From Leishmania martiniquensis (Eukaryota > Euglenozoa > Kinetoplastea > Trypanosomatida > Trypanosomatidae): a stretch of 64,000 bases of DNA. Below, in pieces: positions 1 through 11,261 of this stretch. A program made the position numbers and the translations under genes. The notes below the pieces were generated by a model. It was not told the origin of the DNA and made no database searches. It saw only the letters and a list, made by a program, of their open reading frames with translations. The stretch lies in the NCBI RefSeq assembly GCF_017916325.1, contig NC_090169.1, positions 748,001-812,000 of the forward strand, read 5' to 3'. Each line of letters starts with the position of its first letter. The first letter of the stretch is position 1.

Positions 1-3000
1 GGAGGAGGAGGGCGGAGGCCCGCACACGTATAGACAGGCACACCGCTTCTCGGAGAGGAAAAAAAAAGGGTCATGAAGACATGGAGAGGAATCCAAGCAA
101 ATGGCAACGCCCATGAAAGGAGTCCTTACATCTAAACACCGCGAACGAATGAATGAGGGGGAGGAAGAGAAGTACAGCAGACACCAACGCACACTCACCC
201 ATACAAACAGACACACAAAAGCAGAAAAAGGAAACACATACGCAACGTCCAGGGCACATGACAGCTCCTGGGCATTGCCTGGGGATACGTTAGCTATAAC
301 CGCTACTTCGCCAAAAACAGTGGGTGGGCGGGCGGCAGGGAGAGAGGGCACCAAAAACACGGAGATAGAAAGAAACAAACGGTGGCCTCATCGCACACGT
401 GCAAGCGGTATCCCTCGTGGTATAGACGTGGATGCAGCAATCGTTTTAAGGATGATGGCGGTGATGTTATTCAGGATACCCATACAATTAGTGCGCATGC
501 GTATGTGCGCAAACGAAAATTCAAAAAAAACACTTTCATCTTATTTTCGCCTTTTTTTTCTTCTTTGCATATTGGAAAGCCGGGGCGCCGGGGCCGAGGA
601 AGCGCTCGAGGAAATAGGGCTCGCTCACGCACTGCACAACGCCGCTTACTCACCGTTGCAGATCAACCCGTGCACAGAATATATATATAGAGAGAGAAAA
701 AAGCGGTAAGTGAAAGGGGTCACATGCTCATTACGCGTGGCACCAAGTGGAAGATTTCCCTTCGTAGAAGGACACAATCACATCCGCAAACGCGAACTCA
801 GCCATCAGTTGGTCGTGGCACAGACATTCTGCTCAAGGTGCGCCATTGGGAGTGTGAGAGTGCACAGCAGCCACATGATAATACACAGGGAAGTCCCGCG
901 ACTGCCCACGAATGTTTCTCGATGCTGCTGACTGGATCAGACGCCATCCACGTCGAGGGATCACCTACAAAGAAGATGAGCTACGTGCGACGGGAAGATG
1001 GGGATGAGAGGCGTGTAACGAATCGCCCCGCTCACCTCGCCTTCGCCTCTCATTAACGCACACGGGCGGCATAGAGGGGGAGCGTGGCTCCCTCATGTGT
1101 ATGTGTGTGTGTGTGTGAAGTATTGCTCGAATACACTTCCTTTGCTCTGCTAGACGAACCGTAGTAGTCGATTCCTCCCCTCTTTCCGACAGAAAAAACA
1201 GACAAGAAAAAAAGAACGACTACCAACTCCCGCGGTGGCTAAGATCACTCCAGAGAGAGGGGAGGGTGCGATGGAAGGAGGTCGCCCTAGTGCGAAAAGA
1301 CGAAAACAGAAGGTAAGCAGAGCTTCCGCACATACACAGAAAAAAAGCACGAACACCCGCGCGCGCTCGACAGCGAGAGAGCCGAAGAGAGAAAGAGGCA
1401 CAGAGGTCTTTTCATGCAGCGTACAGCGTGTGCGCGTGTGTGTGTGAAGGGGGGAGGAAGAGGTTCACACAGTCATTCGACCTTTGCGGCGCTGATTCCT
1501 TTACAAGTGCCTATTCGAGCGAGCATGTACTGTACCTGATTTTTGTTTGTGTCATAATGGTGATGATGAGTGCCTATGGCCGGTGACTCGCGTTGGGGTT
1601 CGTCGTCTGGACCATTTGTGTTGCCTCCCATTGTTTTGCGACCATCCCGATAAGGGGCTCAGGAGAGAAAGAGAGAGAGATACGGTGAGGGCCGGAAAAA
1701 ACATCCAAAGAAAAAAGAAAAGAAGATAAAAGATGACCGGGCAGGTCGGCTTGCCGTCGTACCTCTTCCATCTGTCGCGATGGGGGAGGAGGGGTGGCCG
1801 TTGTAGTGGTGCAGACGCCTCAGCATACGAAAGCGTGAAAAGCATACAAGTGGCAGTCGCAGCAGGTGAGAGGGCGCTGTCCGGGTAGAGAAGGGGTTAG
1901 AGAACGCTAAAGAAGCGAAAAGGGAGAGGAGGTGGAGTGCGATAACAGATGGGGAAACGCACGCGCATCGAGAGCGGGCCGATGGGATCCATTCTGCTTG
2001 CGAAAGTGAGAGGGAGAGGGAGAAGTGAAAGGCGACACAGTGAACACACGTGAGGAGATGAGCCGATCCGTCTACATATGCGGTGACAAAGAAAAGGGGG
2101 AAGGAGGAAGAGGGAAGAGAGCCCCTATCGTTCTCCACAGATGGACCTGGATAAAAGCACTAAAAAAGAGCGGACACACCACAAGGACGGAAGGACAAGG
2201 GCCCCGGTGCCCTCACAGGTGCACACAAAAAACACGAGTGCGGTCGAGTAAATGACGCGAACACCATCTACAGGAGACGAGGATGTGAAGAAAAAAAGAG
2301 AGAAAGATGGCACAGAAACGAAACACACAGAAAAACGCCATATAAAGAGCGGGAGAGGAGAGGGAGGAGAGGGGGGCAAATAGTGCGGGTGAAACAGACA
2401 AAGATAAGATCGCTTGAGGCGGCGGACGGGGAAAGAAGGGGAATAGGCAAACGATCGAGCAAACAGAAAGCGACACAAAGATAAAGGCGCGTGTGCGTGG
2501 AAAGGTGGAGGGAGGCGGAGGGAGGGGGTAAATGAAATCAGCACACAGAAGAAAGATGATGAGTAACACAGACACATATGCACGAACAACAAACACGCAC
2601 ACAAAGAATAGCATAGCGTGAAATGAGCAAGCGCCCATGACAGAGCGGGAACGAGGGGGAAGGGAAAAGAGGGCACTGGAGCGGGCAGGTGGGATTCGTA
2701 TTAAAGCGAGCAGACAATGAGAAGAGGACGCCGGTTAAGGGAGTACTCCGCATGGTATGATGGAGGTACGATAAGGCCATTTACATCCAATATTGTTTGT
2801 CCACGCCCTGCGCCTAAACCGCCCATGAGGGCTCCGCCAGACCACACACCACCCTCTCCAAAAACGATTTCTCTTTCTCGCCCTCCCCTCGCTTGCATCT
2901 TTCTTTCGGGCGCCGTTCGCTTTGCATTGATGAAGCTCCACAGAGCGAGATAAACTGGCTGGCGCTTTGAGATACGTCGAAGGAGTGCAAGAAGAGGCCA

Positions 3001-4593
3001 AAAAGAAACAGGCAGAGACACGTACAGACGACTAGCATTCACCCTCGTGAAAGCGCAGCACCGACGGAAAAGAGAACGTTGAAATCGTGCGTACACGCAC
3101 GACTTCACACAGTTTTTGTCCTGTGTGTGTGTAGAAGATTACCAAAAAAAGAACGCTAAAATAAAAAAAGGGACGCCAGTTACTCGCGTCTTTGCGTGTA
3201 AAATAAGAGGAATGAGGAACACGTCTCTACAGAATCGCACCACAAGAACGTCCCTCCGTTTCATTTTTTTTTTGGTGGACACCTGCTGCCTGGAAAGATT
3301 AAGGCAAGCACTGGAGAGCGAGAGAGACCGAAAAGAGCTCAGGGCGGAACAGAAAAAAAGAAAAAGCTATGCGGATCACGAGTGAGGCAGATCCACGCCT
3401 CAGGGTTAGTACCTCTCCACAGGTGCGGAAAGAGGACGGAGCCAAGAAAAAGTTCCCCACAACGACAACTGAAAAAGTACAAAGCGGAGAAGCGAAACAG
3501 TCGAACACAACCGCAAAAAAAAAAGATCCGATGACGTAAGGAACGCAACAATTAAACATAAACAGACGGATCACAGAACACACACACACACATAGAGGGA
3601 GAGGGATAAAAAAAACGCTACAAAGAAGGGAAGACGAAATGTGTGAGGGCACAAGAGGCGTCCGCGATAGAGAGAGAGAGCGGACGTAAAAAGATACACA
3701 CACACAAAAAAACATTTCTGCAGACATGCACACAGCCAATTAACGTTTAAAGAAAAACGAGGCGACTTGCAAATGGCGGAACAGAAAAAAAAACGAGCAA
3801 AAAAAGAGCTGAAGCGAAGACAAAGCAAAAAAAAGGAGTCACTGAGGGAGGGAGGGAGGGGGTGATGATGCGAGGTGGAGAGGGAGTGCGGAGGAGACGC
3901 GAGAGGAGCGCGTCGGCGAGATGACAGTGAGGCTGTCAACGAAGAAGGGCGGAAGCGACACTGCATGGGATAATAAAAGGAAGCGTACATGTGCGAACGA
4001 CAAGGTCGACAAACTATCCGATACACAGGCACAGCTCCAAGGTGTCCTTACTTCTGCGTCCGGTCTTCTCCGTGCACGCCCACTGTCTGTCTTCCTTTCC
4101 ATCCCTTCCGCGACATCGTTTCCGATCTCCACGCCTCTTTTGCGCCAACCCTGCTGGGCTGAAGGTGTGCGTGTGTGAAGAGGGAGAGCACTATAATTAA
4201 AACAAAGGACTAACCCGTCCACAGAGAAGCGTGAAGAGGTATAGTGGATGGTCTGCACAGCCTCCCTTCTCTTTTAGAGAAGACACGACGTCGTCAATGG
4301 TCAGCGACGCGCACACACACACACAATAAAAAAAGAAACACCTCAGTCGCTCGCCTCTTAAAAAAAAGCAGAAAGAGGAAAAGAGAGGGACCAAACATTC
4401 GTAAGGGGACGCACACGCACCGTTCCTCAAAAAAAAATCATCACTGCGGCACCACCACACTCAGACTTGCTTGCACAAACAGTAAAAGCGCTCTTCTCAA
4501 CACAGGCAGAACTGCTTGTTGGTGTGGCTTTTGTTTCGACTGCCTTTTTTTTGCTCTTGTCTAAGTCAGTCGTGCGCCTTAGCTAAATTTGGT
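1..4593. other. gene-free stretch downstream of the 437-residue gene
   Basis: I see no credible gene here. The plus strand is dominated by short purine runs and CA/TG repeats (for example around 1097-1119 and 4310-4325). The apparent reading frames on either strand are products of that composition: Ser/Leu/Phe/Cys-rich on minus and Lys/Arg-rich on plus. The segment next to 4594 must hold the 3'UTR of the minus-strand 437-residue gene. The many polypyrimidine tracts on the minus strand could serve as splice acceptors for a gene beyond the left edge. Confidence 0.6.
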
Positions 4594-5907
4594 TCATGAG
4601 AGCCGCGGCTGCAGCAAAACTTTCCGGAGTTCTCCCGCAGACATGGCCAGCACTCGCGACATGATGTGCAGCGGTAAGCGGAGGAAGACTGTGCAGAGCA
4701 GCCACATAATGGACAGCAGCCGACTAACGCGGAGGTGCCGCAGCTTCGGCACCTTGGCTAAAGCAGGCCTTTGGCTTTGGTGCGCGCCCGGTTCTTCATT
4801 CCTCTCTCGTACTATCGACACCAGGCAGGCGTGCAGCAGCTGCTGCCGCTTCACGATCTCGGAGAGCTTTTCCTGATACTCGTAGGACAAAGGACATGCA
4901 AGAGGGCGATCGTGGTGATGCGCAGATGCAGCCACGCCATCGAGTGCACGCGGCTCCAGAGCAGGGACCCAGCTGGCGTGCTGGGAGTTGTCCAGCGCGG
5001 GCGTTCGCTGCAGCGGCGAAAAGAGGTGGTCTGAGGCATCAAATCGTAAAGGTTCGAACACCTTGGACTCCGTCGAGCTGCTGCTACTCGCGTTGGCTGC
5101 CCATCCCTCACGGATGCACTGAACGCTGTTGAAACGTAAAGATGGCCGAGCGCCGACTGCGCTCGCCTTATTGCTGGTCAACGAGGCACTTTCGTGGAGA
5201 GCGCCACCACCACTACCACAGCCGGGGAAGTATGTAAAGGACGGCGAGCTCGGCGGCCGCGCGTCGTTCGCGGCCAAGGCGATGCAGCGAAGCGGCACAC
5301 CGCACTCCGCAGGGACAGTGATGAAGACCGATTCTGCACCAGGCAGAGCGGGGTCCTCCTCTGCCTCGCTTGTAGTCATCGAGAAACACGGTGACACGCC
5401 ATGCAGTCCACTCGGGCTGCGGTTCGCCAGCGCGCCGTCAGCCAACTTACATGACGGTGCCACGCTGCTGCGTGAGCTACCACAGAGCGTCGGCTTAGGA
5501 AACGAGTTGAAGCTTGAAAACGGTCGCGCATGGCGAATGCGAGGTGAGCCGCACGGCGAATCACTGTCCGCGATAATGCTCGAGGCGAAGCTAGTGCCGC
5601 CGCGGCGCTGCCGCGGCGAGACATCAGCCGACAAGGCAGCAGCGGCGGCGATAGAGCCGTTTGACTTGCACCGCGAAGCGCCGTCCGAGGGTGTGCAGTT
5701 CAGCACCCTGCCGCCAGCGTTTCGCGTGCACAAGTCTTCGGGCGCCAGAGAGGCGCCCGCAGTGAGCACTGTGAGCTCGATATCGGCGGAAAGAGAGGCA
5801 TGCAGGCGACGCGGCGGCGTTTCCAAGGGGATAGAGCTGGCATGCGCGGTGGTGCCGCTGCACAGGAGCGACCCACCGCCGGTCGTCGCGACTCCGCTGG
5901 ATAGCAT
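4594..5907 (-). CDS. Ser-rich hypothetical protein with C-terminal hydrophobic segment, 437 aa
   Basis: I do not recognise this protein. It is rich in Ser, Ala and Pro and looks disordered for most of its length. A basic, His-containing stretch is followed by a hydrophobic segment near residues 395-415 (LLSIMWLLCTVFLRLPLHIM), which could be a single membrane anchor with a short C-terminal tail. The frame is open further upstream, but that part reads as translated polypyrimidine (Cys/Val/Phe runs). The Met at 5907 is the first ATG after a good acceptor at 6089-6090, giving a 5'UTR of about 181 nt, so I chose it. A 411-codon frame on the opposite strand is a shadow. Localisation and function are unknown; a tail-anchored or endomembrane protein is one possibility. 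Confidence 0.7.
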   Translation of the reverse strand: MLSSGVATTGGGSLLCSGTTAHASSIPLETPPRRLHASLSADIELTVLTAGASLAPEDLCTRNAGGRVLNCTPSDGASRCKSNGSIAAAAALSADVSPRQRRGGTSFASSIIADSDSPCGSPRIRHARPFSSFNSFPKPTLCGSSRSSVAPSCKLADGALANRSPSGLHGVSPCFSMTTSEAEEDPALPGAESVFITVPAECGVPLRCIALAANDARPPSSPSFTYFPGCGSGGGALHESASLTSNKASAVGARPSLRFNSVQCIREGWAANASSSSSTESKVFEPLRFDASDHLFSPLQRTPALDNSQHASWVPALEPRALDGVAASAHHHDRPLACPLSYEYQEKLSEIVKRQQLLHACLVSIVRERNEEPGAHQSQRPALAKVPKLRHLRVSRLLSIMWLLCTVFLRLPLHIMSRVLAMSAGELRKVLLQPRLS

Positions 5908-6088
5908 GGAGCGTGAAAGAGAAAGAAAGGGGCACGCGAGAGAAGAAATAGGTACCTGGTGCCAGCGTCCACGGCCAAAATTCGCTGCCGCTACTCCTAC
6001 GCCTGGTCCACGCAGATGCGCACGACCGATGAAGAAGTTCAATTTAGAATACTCAACCGCACGTTTACCTGGAGAAGAGGACTTGACG

Positions 6089-6133
6089 CTTTCAGCGGAA
6101 CCACAAGTCCGAAGAAGGCAAAAAAAAAGAAAC
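6089..6133 (-). promoter_or_regulatory. trans-splice acceptor candidate for the 437-aa gene
   Basis: A minus-strand polypyrimidine tract (complement of the purine run 6111-6133) is followed by the first AG at 6090-6089. No ATG occurs between this AG and 5907, which supports the chosen start. A second pyrimidine tract directly abuts the ATG, but its first AG falls inside the coding region. Confidence 0.5.
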
Positions 6134-9100
6134 AATACTAAAGAGGGCTCGACTGTTACAGTGAAACAAGAAAAGACAAAAGGGAAAAAAGAGCGGCAGA
6201 AGGGCGCACACACACACGCACACGCAGACAGACACACGAAAAGCACACACAAGACACAATCAAAACGTAAAAGAATAAACGGGAATTTTTTTCTTTATTT
6301 TCCCCTTTTTGATTCTTTTTTGTCGATATCTGCGACCCGTAGTGGCGGTCGTGATAAAAGATGATAGGCACGTGCGTGCGTGTATCTATCGATGTCGATC
6401 AGAAGGGGGAGGGCCGAACAAGAATGAAAAGGTGCTCGTTTTTTCGTAGACGTCCCCACTTGCCGGTGTGCCTCCCCCCTTTTTTTGCAGGCCGCCAAAA
6501 CGCAGAAAATTTGAGATCTGCGCTTCAACCGCTGGTATCGACCCCGGGAAAGCGGAAGAAGAGTGATCCGAGAGGAGGGTAGGGGAAGGAGGCGAGAGAG
6601 AGAGAGACAGGTGACTCAATCGGCAAACTGTCCCCAACAGGATGTCACCCGCCAAGCCAGATAGGCAGCTGTAGAGCCACGGAGCACGCGCAGAGACCGG
6701 CACGCACTGGGAAGACGAAAGGGTAAGGGGGGTGGGTGGGGGAAGAGGGGGAGCAAGCGAGAGTCAGATAGGAAACCTAGAGTCGGTGAAGATCGCACGA
6801 ATGGCAGGGTAGCGCCGTTGGAGAAGTGGGGGCACACAAAACGTATGCGGGGATACTAAACGAAAGGAAGTCCGCGGTCCTCCCCGGCCTTCAGCAGTAT
6901 TAGACCGCTCTTGTAAAGACCGGTGCAATCGAGAGTTGCGCTCCTTGCCCACGTCACGGGAGACGTCGCTTGATGTGCCGTGCGTGAAGCACTTCTTTGC
7001 AAACGAGCCTGACGCACCAACATACACACACACACACAAAACGGCACGCTCCCCTCGGAAGATTAGGGAAGGCGACGACGAAAAGAGGACTACGCGGAGG
7101 TATAAGGGTTGTGAGTGATGATGGGGCAGAGGGGAAGGAAATGGAAGCACCCCGGGCACACTTAAAAGCACACACGAATCCAAGGACACAAAAAGTGAGG
7201 GACACACAGGTAAAACGAAACGAAAAGGGAGAGAGGAAGATGGTAAGCGCTTCGCGAGGCGAGTAAGCCTACAACGTTGCTGTCGTTGGGCAACGGAGGT
7301 TATGTGGTAACGTGGAATGGAAGAGGGTTGTACTGGATGGCGCGTCGATGATGAAGCGACGGGGAGGAGACGGAGGGACAATAAGATTTACTTCCACACC
7401 GCCTCTCCGTTCTTTAGTGCGTGGGATGCCTGAACAATCTGCCGATGGAGAAAGTATGTGTGTGTGGAGGGGAGAAGGGGCGTACACATGCCGCCAGCGA
7501 CATTTCCCACCGATATTGTCGCAGAGCAACGGAAAGCGGAATGCGAGCCATTGATGGTGGTAGTCGGCGATGATTCAGAGATCCAGAGTGCAGGAGGAGA
7601 GGAGGCCAGACGATGGCAGCATCATGTGGACGTCAAGGACGCAGGAGACGAAGGTGCCATTCCTGAAAAAGAGAGCAGAAAACTCGTTGAGTGACTCAAA
7701 AAGACAAAAAGACCCAACGGCAACAGTTCCCCCGCATCCTCTGCTGCTCTGCATCACTTCTGGGCTGCTGGATGCCGGCCAAGAAGTGTGAGTGCACTCC
7801 TTGCAAGAAAAGGCCGCTCCTCTCCGTTTTAGAACCGCAGGAGGTACTCTCAACGAGCACAGGGCTATACGCACGATCTATTGGGCCACACTCAAGGCGC
7901 CCGGGTGCGGTGAGCGGCCAACATAGGAGATATACTGTACGTCAGATTTTATTCACTGGCCTCCTTTGTACTCGTGACATGAATCATCGTGCCGAACTTC
8001 ATCACAGTCGCTCTTTCCATGCGGCCCGTTTGCGGAGGGACAAAAATCGCAGCCTCGCTTCTCCTCTTTTTTCTTCGGTTGCCTCAACCCGCACTCGAAA
8101 GAGATTCTGAAGGGGGTATGCGAATGATAAACGATAGCAATGCCAGCATAGCATGCGCAAGAGCTATCCTGGCGAAGCCATTAGCCTCCGCACGCACTGC
8201 CACGTGATAGCGGCCTGTTCCCCAACCGCGTAACGTCCTTGCTACTCCGGCGTCCGAAAGTCGATCATGCGCGATCCTCTCAGAAAATCTGCTACCAGTG
8301 ACTCATACCTACCGAAAAAATCATGCTCCACTTCGTGAAGGTCGCGCGCCCGGCTACGCAGATTCACTTGAAAACGCCGCTGACGAGCAGCAGTTCCAGC
8401 GGCGAAGCAAGAGTTGTCCTCCTCACTTTACCCCCATCCGAGACTCGCCACGGATAACAGTTCTGGGCAGGAGACTGGTGCGTTCTGTGCCGCTCGTGCC
8501 TTTTCCGTGGCCTCCTTCCAACACGGACACTCCCTCTTCTCAAAGGCGGCCCCAGCAGGCGCCGTAGGAGGTGGTGGTGGTGGCAGCAACGGAAGAGGCG
8601 CACAAGCCACTGGCGTCCGCTTCGCCGAACGAAGGCTGCGATGTGACACAGAAATTTCGGCGCTCCCAGGTGCACACCGCTCTCAGGCTGTGAGTAGCAG
8701 TCTCCTCCGCGAACCGTTTACAACGCGGCCACGTAAGACATTGTCTCAGTCGCCTGCTCTTTTTCCTCAAACGCGCCTGATCGGAGGCGATATCAAGCCA
8801 CCCACCTACCCCCCCAATACACACACTCGCGCGAAAGTGAGCAAGACAATAGGCTGATTCCGTTGTAGCCTAGTTATGCGGAACACAAACGCAGAGAGTG
8901 ACCTATGAATGTGCACGTGTGACGTCCACCAGTGTTTAACACCAAGTCGGCAACGGCGCACGCCGACGTCGGTGGAATTGGCCAGCCACTCCCGCCGGCA
9001 CGCATGCGCGTGCAGAAGGACAGGATCTTTGTCTGCCAGCATAGGAGCAGAGCGCTGCTTTGCCACATCGACGGAGAGGGGTGACGTTTCGGGTCGGAGC

Positions 9101-9183
9101 GACGTGAATGAAAGAAAAGGAGAGGGAAAAGCCGACGACAGACGCATCGACTGCCCAGGCACCTCAGCCCTGGAGCAGCCACG

Positions 9184-9304
9184 TCACCTCGCCGTGACAG
9201 CGGACTTCCTCGCGCACGAACAAGATGAGGGCACGCAAGCACACGGCTGCGAGGTGCGCTGTCACCTGGGCCTGCACGAGCTGTCCGCTGTCACGGCGAG
9301 GTGA
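9184..9304. repeat. perfect 22-bp inverted repeat with 77-bp spacer
   Basis: The arms at 9184-9205 and 9283-9304 are exact reverse complements of each other; the left arm begins TCACCTCGCC and ends AGCGGAC. The spacer is 77 bp. Nothing around it codes for protein, and the element would lie in the 3'UTR or spacer downstream of the helicase gene. As RNA it could form a long stem. As DNA it resembles the ends of a very small inverted-repeat element, but no coding capacity or clear target-site duplication is visible. Confidence 0.9.
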
Positions 9305-11261
9305 TGCAAGTGATGGTGGTGGTGGTGTGTGTGTGTGTGGGGGGGGGTAGAAAGCTTCGACGACTTCGCAATCGCCCGCTGATACCCTCGGTCTTGTGCG
9401 TCACGCTATACATCGACTTGATGGAACGGGCGCGCGGAAGAATGCCACGACGGCGCCGCGAACGGCTCACCTGTCGGTGATAGAAGCGGGATCGGTTGCC
9501 CACCGCGGTATCGTAGCAGATGGGGAGCCACGTAGAACTCGAACTAGTGGGACGGCATACCAGTCTTCAGTAAGCGCCCCTCAGCGGTCGATGAATCGCA
9601 GGCAGCTGTGGCCCATATCTTCGGGTGCGCGGAAGACACACTCTGAAGCTGGCACGCTAGTAAAGAGGGGGTTTCAGCAACCGTGACGCACAGCACAATC
9701 GTACCGCGCTCCCCTCCCTACGGCACTCGTGGCGGTGCGACCATCTCTTTCTCTGTCTCCAAAACTTCACCTTTTCGGCTGAGTGCATGCGCCGCAGCAC
9801 CGCGATGTCCAGTCGCAGAGCGCCGGTTCGTGCGCACAGTGCGGCATGAACAAGATGCTCATCGGGAAGCATCTTCCTTCACGATCATACCCGCGTGCGC
9901 GACATGGCTTCGGTGTTTCGAACCTCCTTCACAGTCATTGCTGCCGCTTTCGCTGCGTGGGCGACGTGACGGTTGCAGCGAGTGGCAGCCTCGGTAGACT
10001 CTGCCCCCCCCCCAGCAGTAACCGTTGGTGTCCGTAAAGCGCATTGGGCTGCTATAGTCAATGCCTTTAGCTGCGACGCTCTATCCGGTTCCTCCGCGGA
10101 AATCTGCTAACGATGCAACGCTTCCGTGCAGCTGCCCAACCACTTCGCTTAAGGTAGTCGAAGAAGCAGCAGCGGTAAAGAGTTGCGTGGCATCTGGATG
10201 GCTTCTAGTTCGATGAAACAAACAGCCTCTCGCACAAATGTGCGCCATGGTGTAAAGCGGTTTCCGCTGTAGAAACCCCACACGTTTTGCCGCCGCGGCC
10301 GGAACCGGCCAGCGCTATTACGCCTCGCGCATCGTCTCTTGCCTCCATCGGGCTCATGCAGGAGGCGCTCATGTAACAGGCGCTGTGCCAAAGAGGAAAA
10401 ACAAACATAGCGGCAGAATGGCGAAGAACAACCGTAGCATCATGTGGTTCCACGGGGGGAGGGGTGGCGTGCTGGTTCACGTAAATGGCAGCCATTTGGA
10501 CTGGCAGAGGCTCGGTGGGGCGCTAGGCAAGGAGTCGGTAACAGCAACACAAGGCGCCTGCGCTCCCAGCTCCCCTGCGTGTAAAGTCGCGTATGGACGC
10601 GTCGTTCCTGAGGCGAGCAAGCGCGCTCGCGCTCTCCTCCTTCATCGCCCATGTCGGCGACCCAGCAAACGTCACGAAGGCGAGTACCAAAGGCTTAGGG
10701 AAAGGATGGGTGGTACCAGAACCCTTTTTGCTTGCGTCATCCGCGCCCTCTTCGACGGGTTCATCGCGTCCCTGTACCCATTCACCGTTTCCGGGAGGAG
10801 GGGAAAGGGTGCCGAAGGAGACGAAGCGGTGCCCACCGACTCTCGACCGATTGATCTGTGGTTCTTTCGTTCTTTCAGCCAGTCGAATTTACGCGTCTTT
10901 AGACATACAAAAAAAGACTTACAGAAAAGGCGAAAGGAGCAGCTTCGGCGGCGAGATGACACTTTCCCTCTCCCTACCCCGGAGTAGGGACAGCGTGAGT
11001 CACCCCCCCGCAGCTGTCCCATCACCCCTCGGCATTCGGTTCTCAGGTCTACTACCGCGGAGGCAGTCTGTGAGTGCGGGTGTGAGGGAAGGGGGAGGAA
11101 GGGGGGCAGAGGGAAAAGCAAAAGGAGCTTAGCCATGGCAAGTGCAGAGGCGCTCAGGAAATGCGTCCTGTGCTAGCGCGACTACTCTTTACCTCTCTCC
11201 GTCTTCCCCCTCCTTCCCCCCGGCTGTCCCCGCTCTGTCTCGATTAATTGCTGCATGCTGC

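Larger units (their letters stand above)
5908..11261. other. 5.4-kb spacer between the DBP10-like gene and the 437-aa gene
   Basis: This holds the 3'UTR of the helicase gene and the 5'UTR of the 437-residue gene. I find no supported coding region. Frames on both strands are short and of low-complexity or arbitrary composition. The stretch 7.5-10.4 kb is less repetitive than its surroundings, so a strongly decayed gene or retroposon there cannot be excluded. It contains a perfect 22-bp inverted repeat (listed separately). Confidence 0.55.

Noticed and set aside
5129..6364. 411-codon plus-strand frame
   Set aside because: It is antisense to the 437-residue gene over most of its length, lies on the strand with no other gene, and ends in Lys/Thr/His-rich translated repeats.
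10205..10495. GSGRGGKT, a P-loop-like string in a minus-strand frame
   Set aside because: The 96-codon frame has no further NTPase motifs and sits in unsupported spacer; a chance match.
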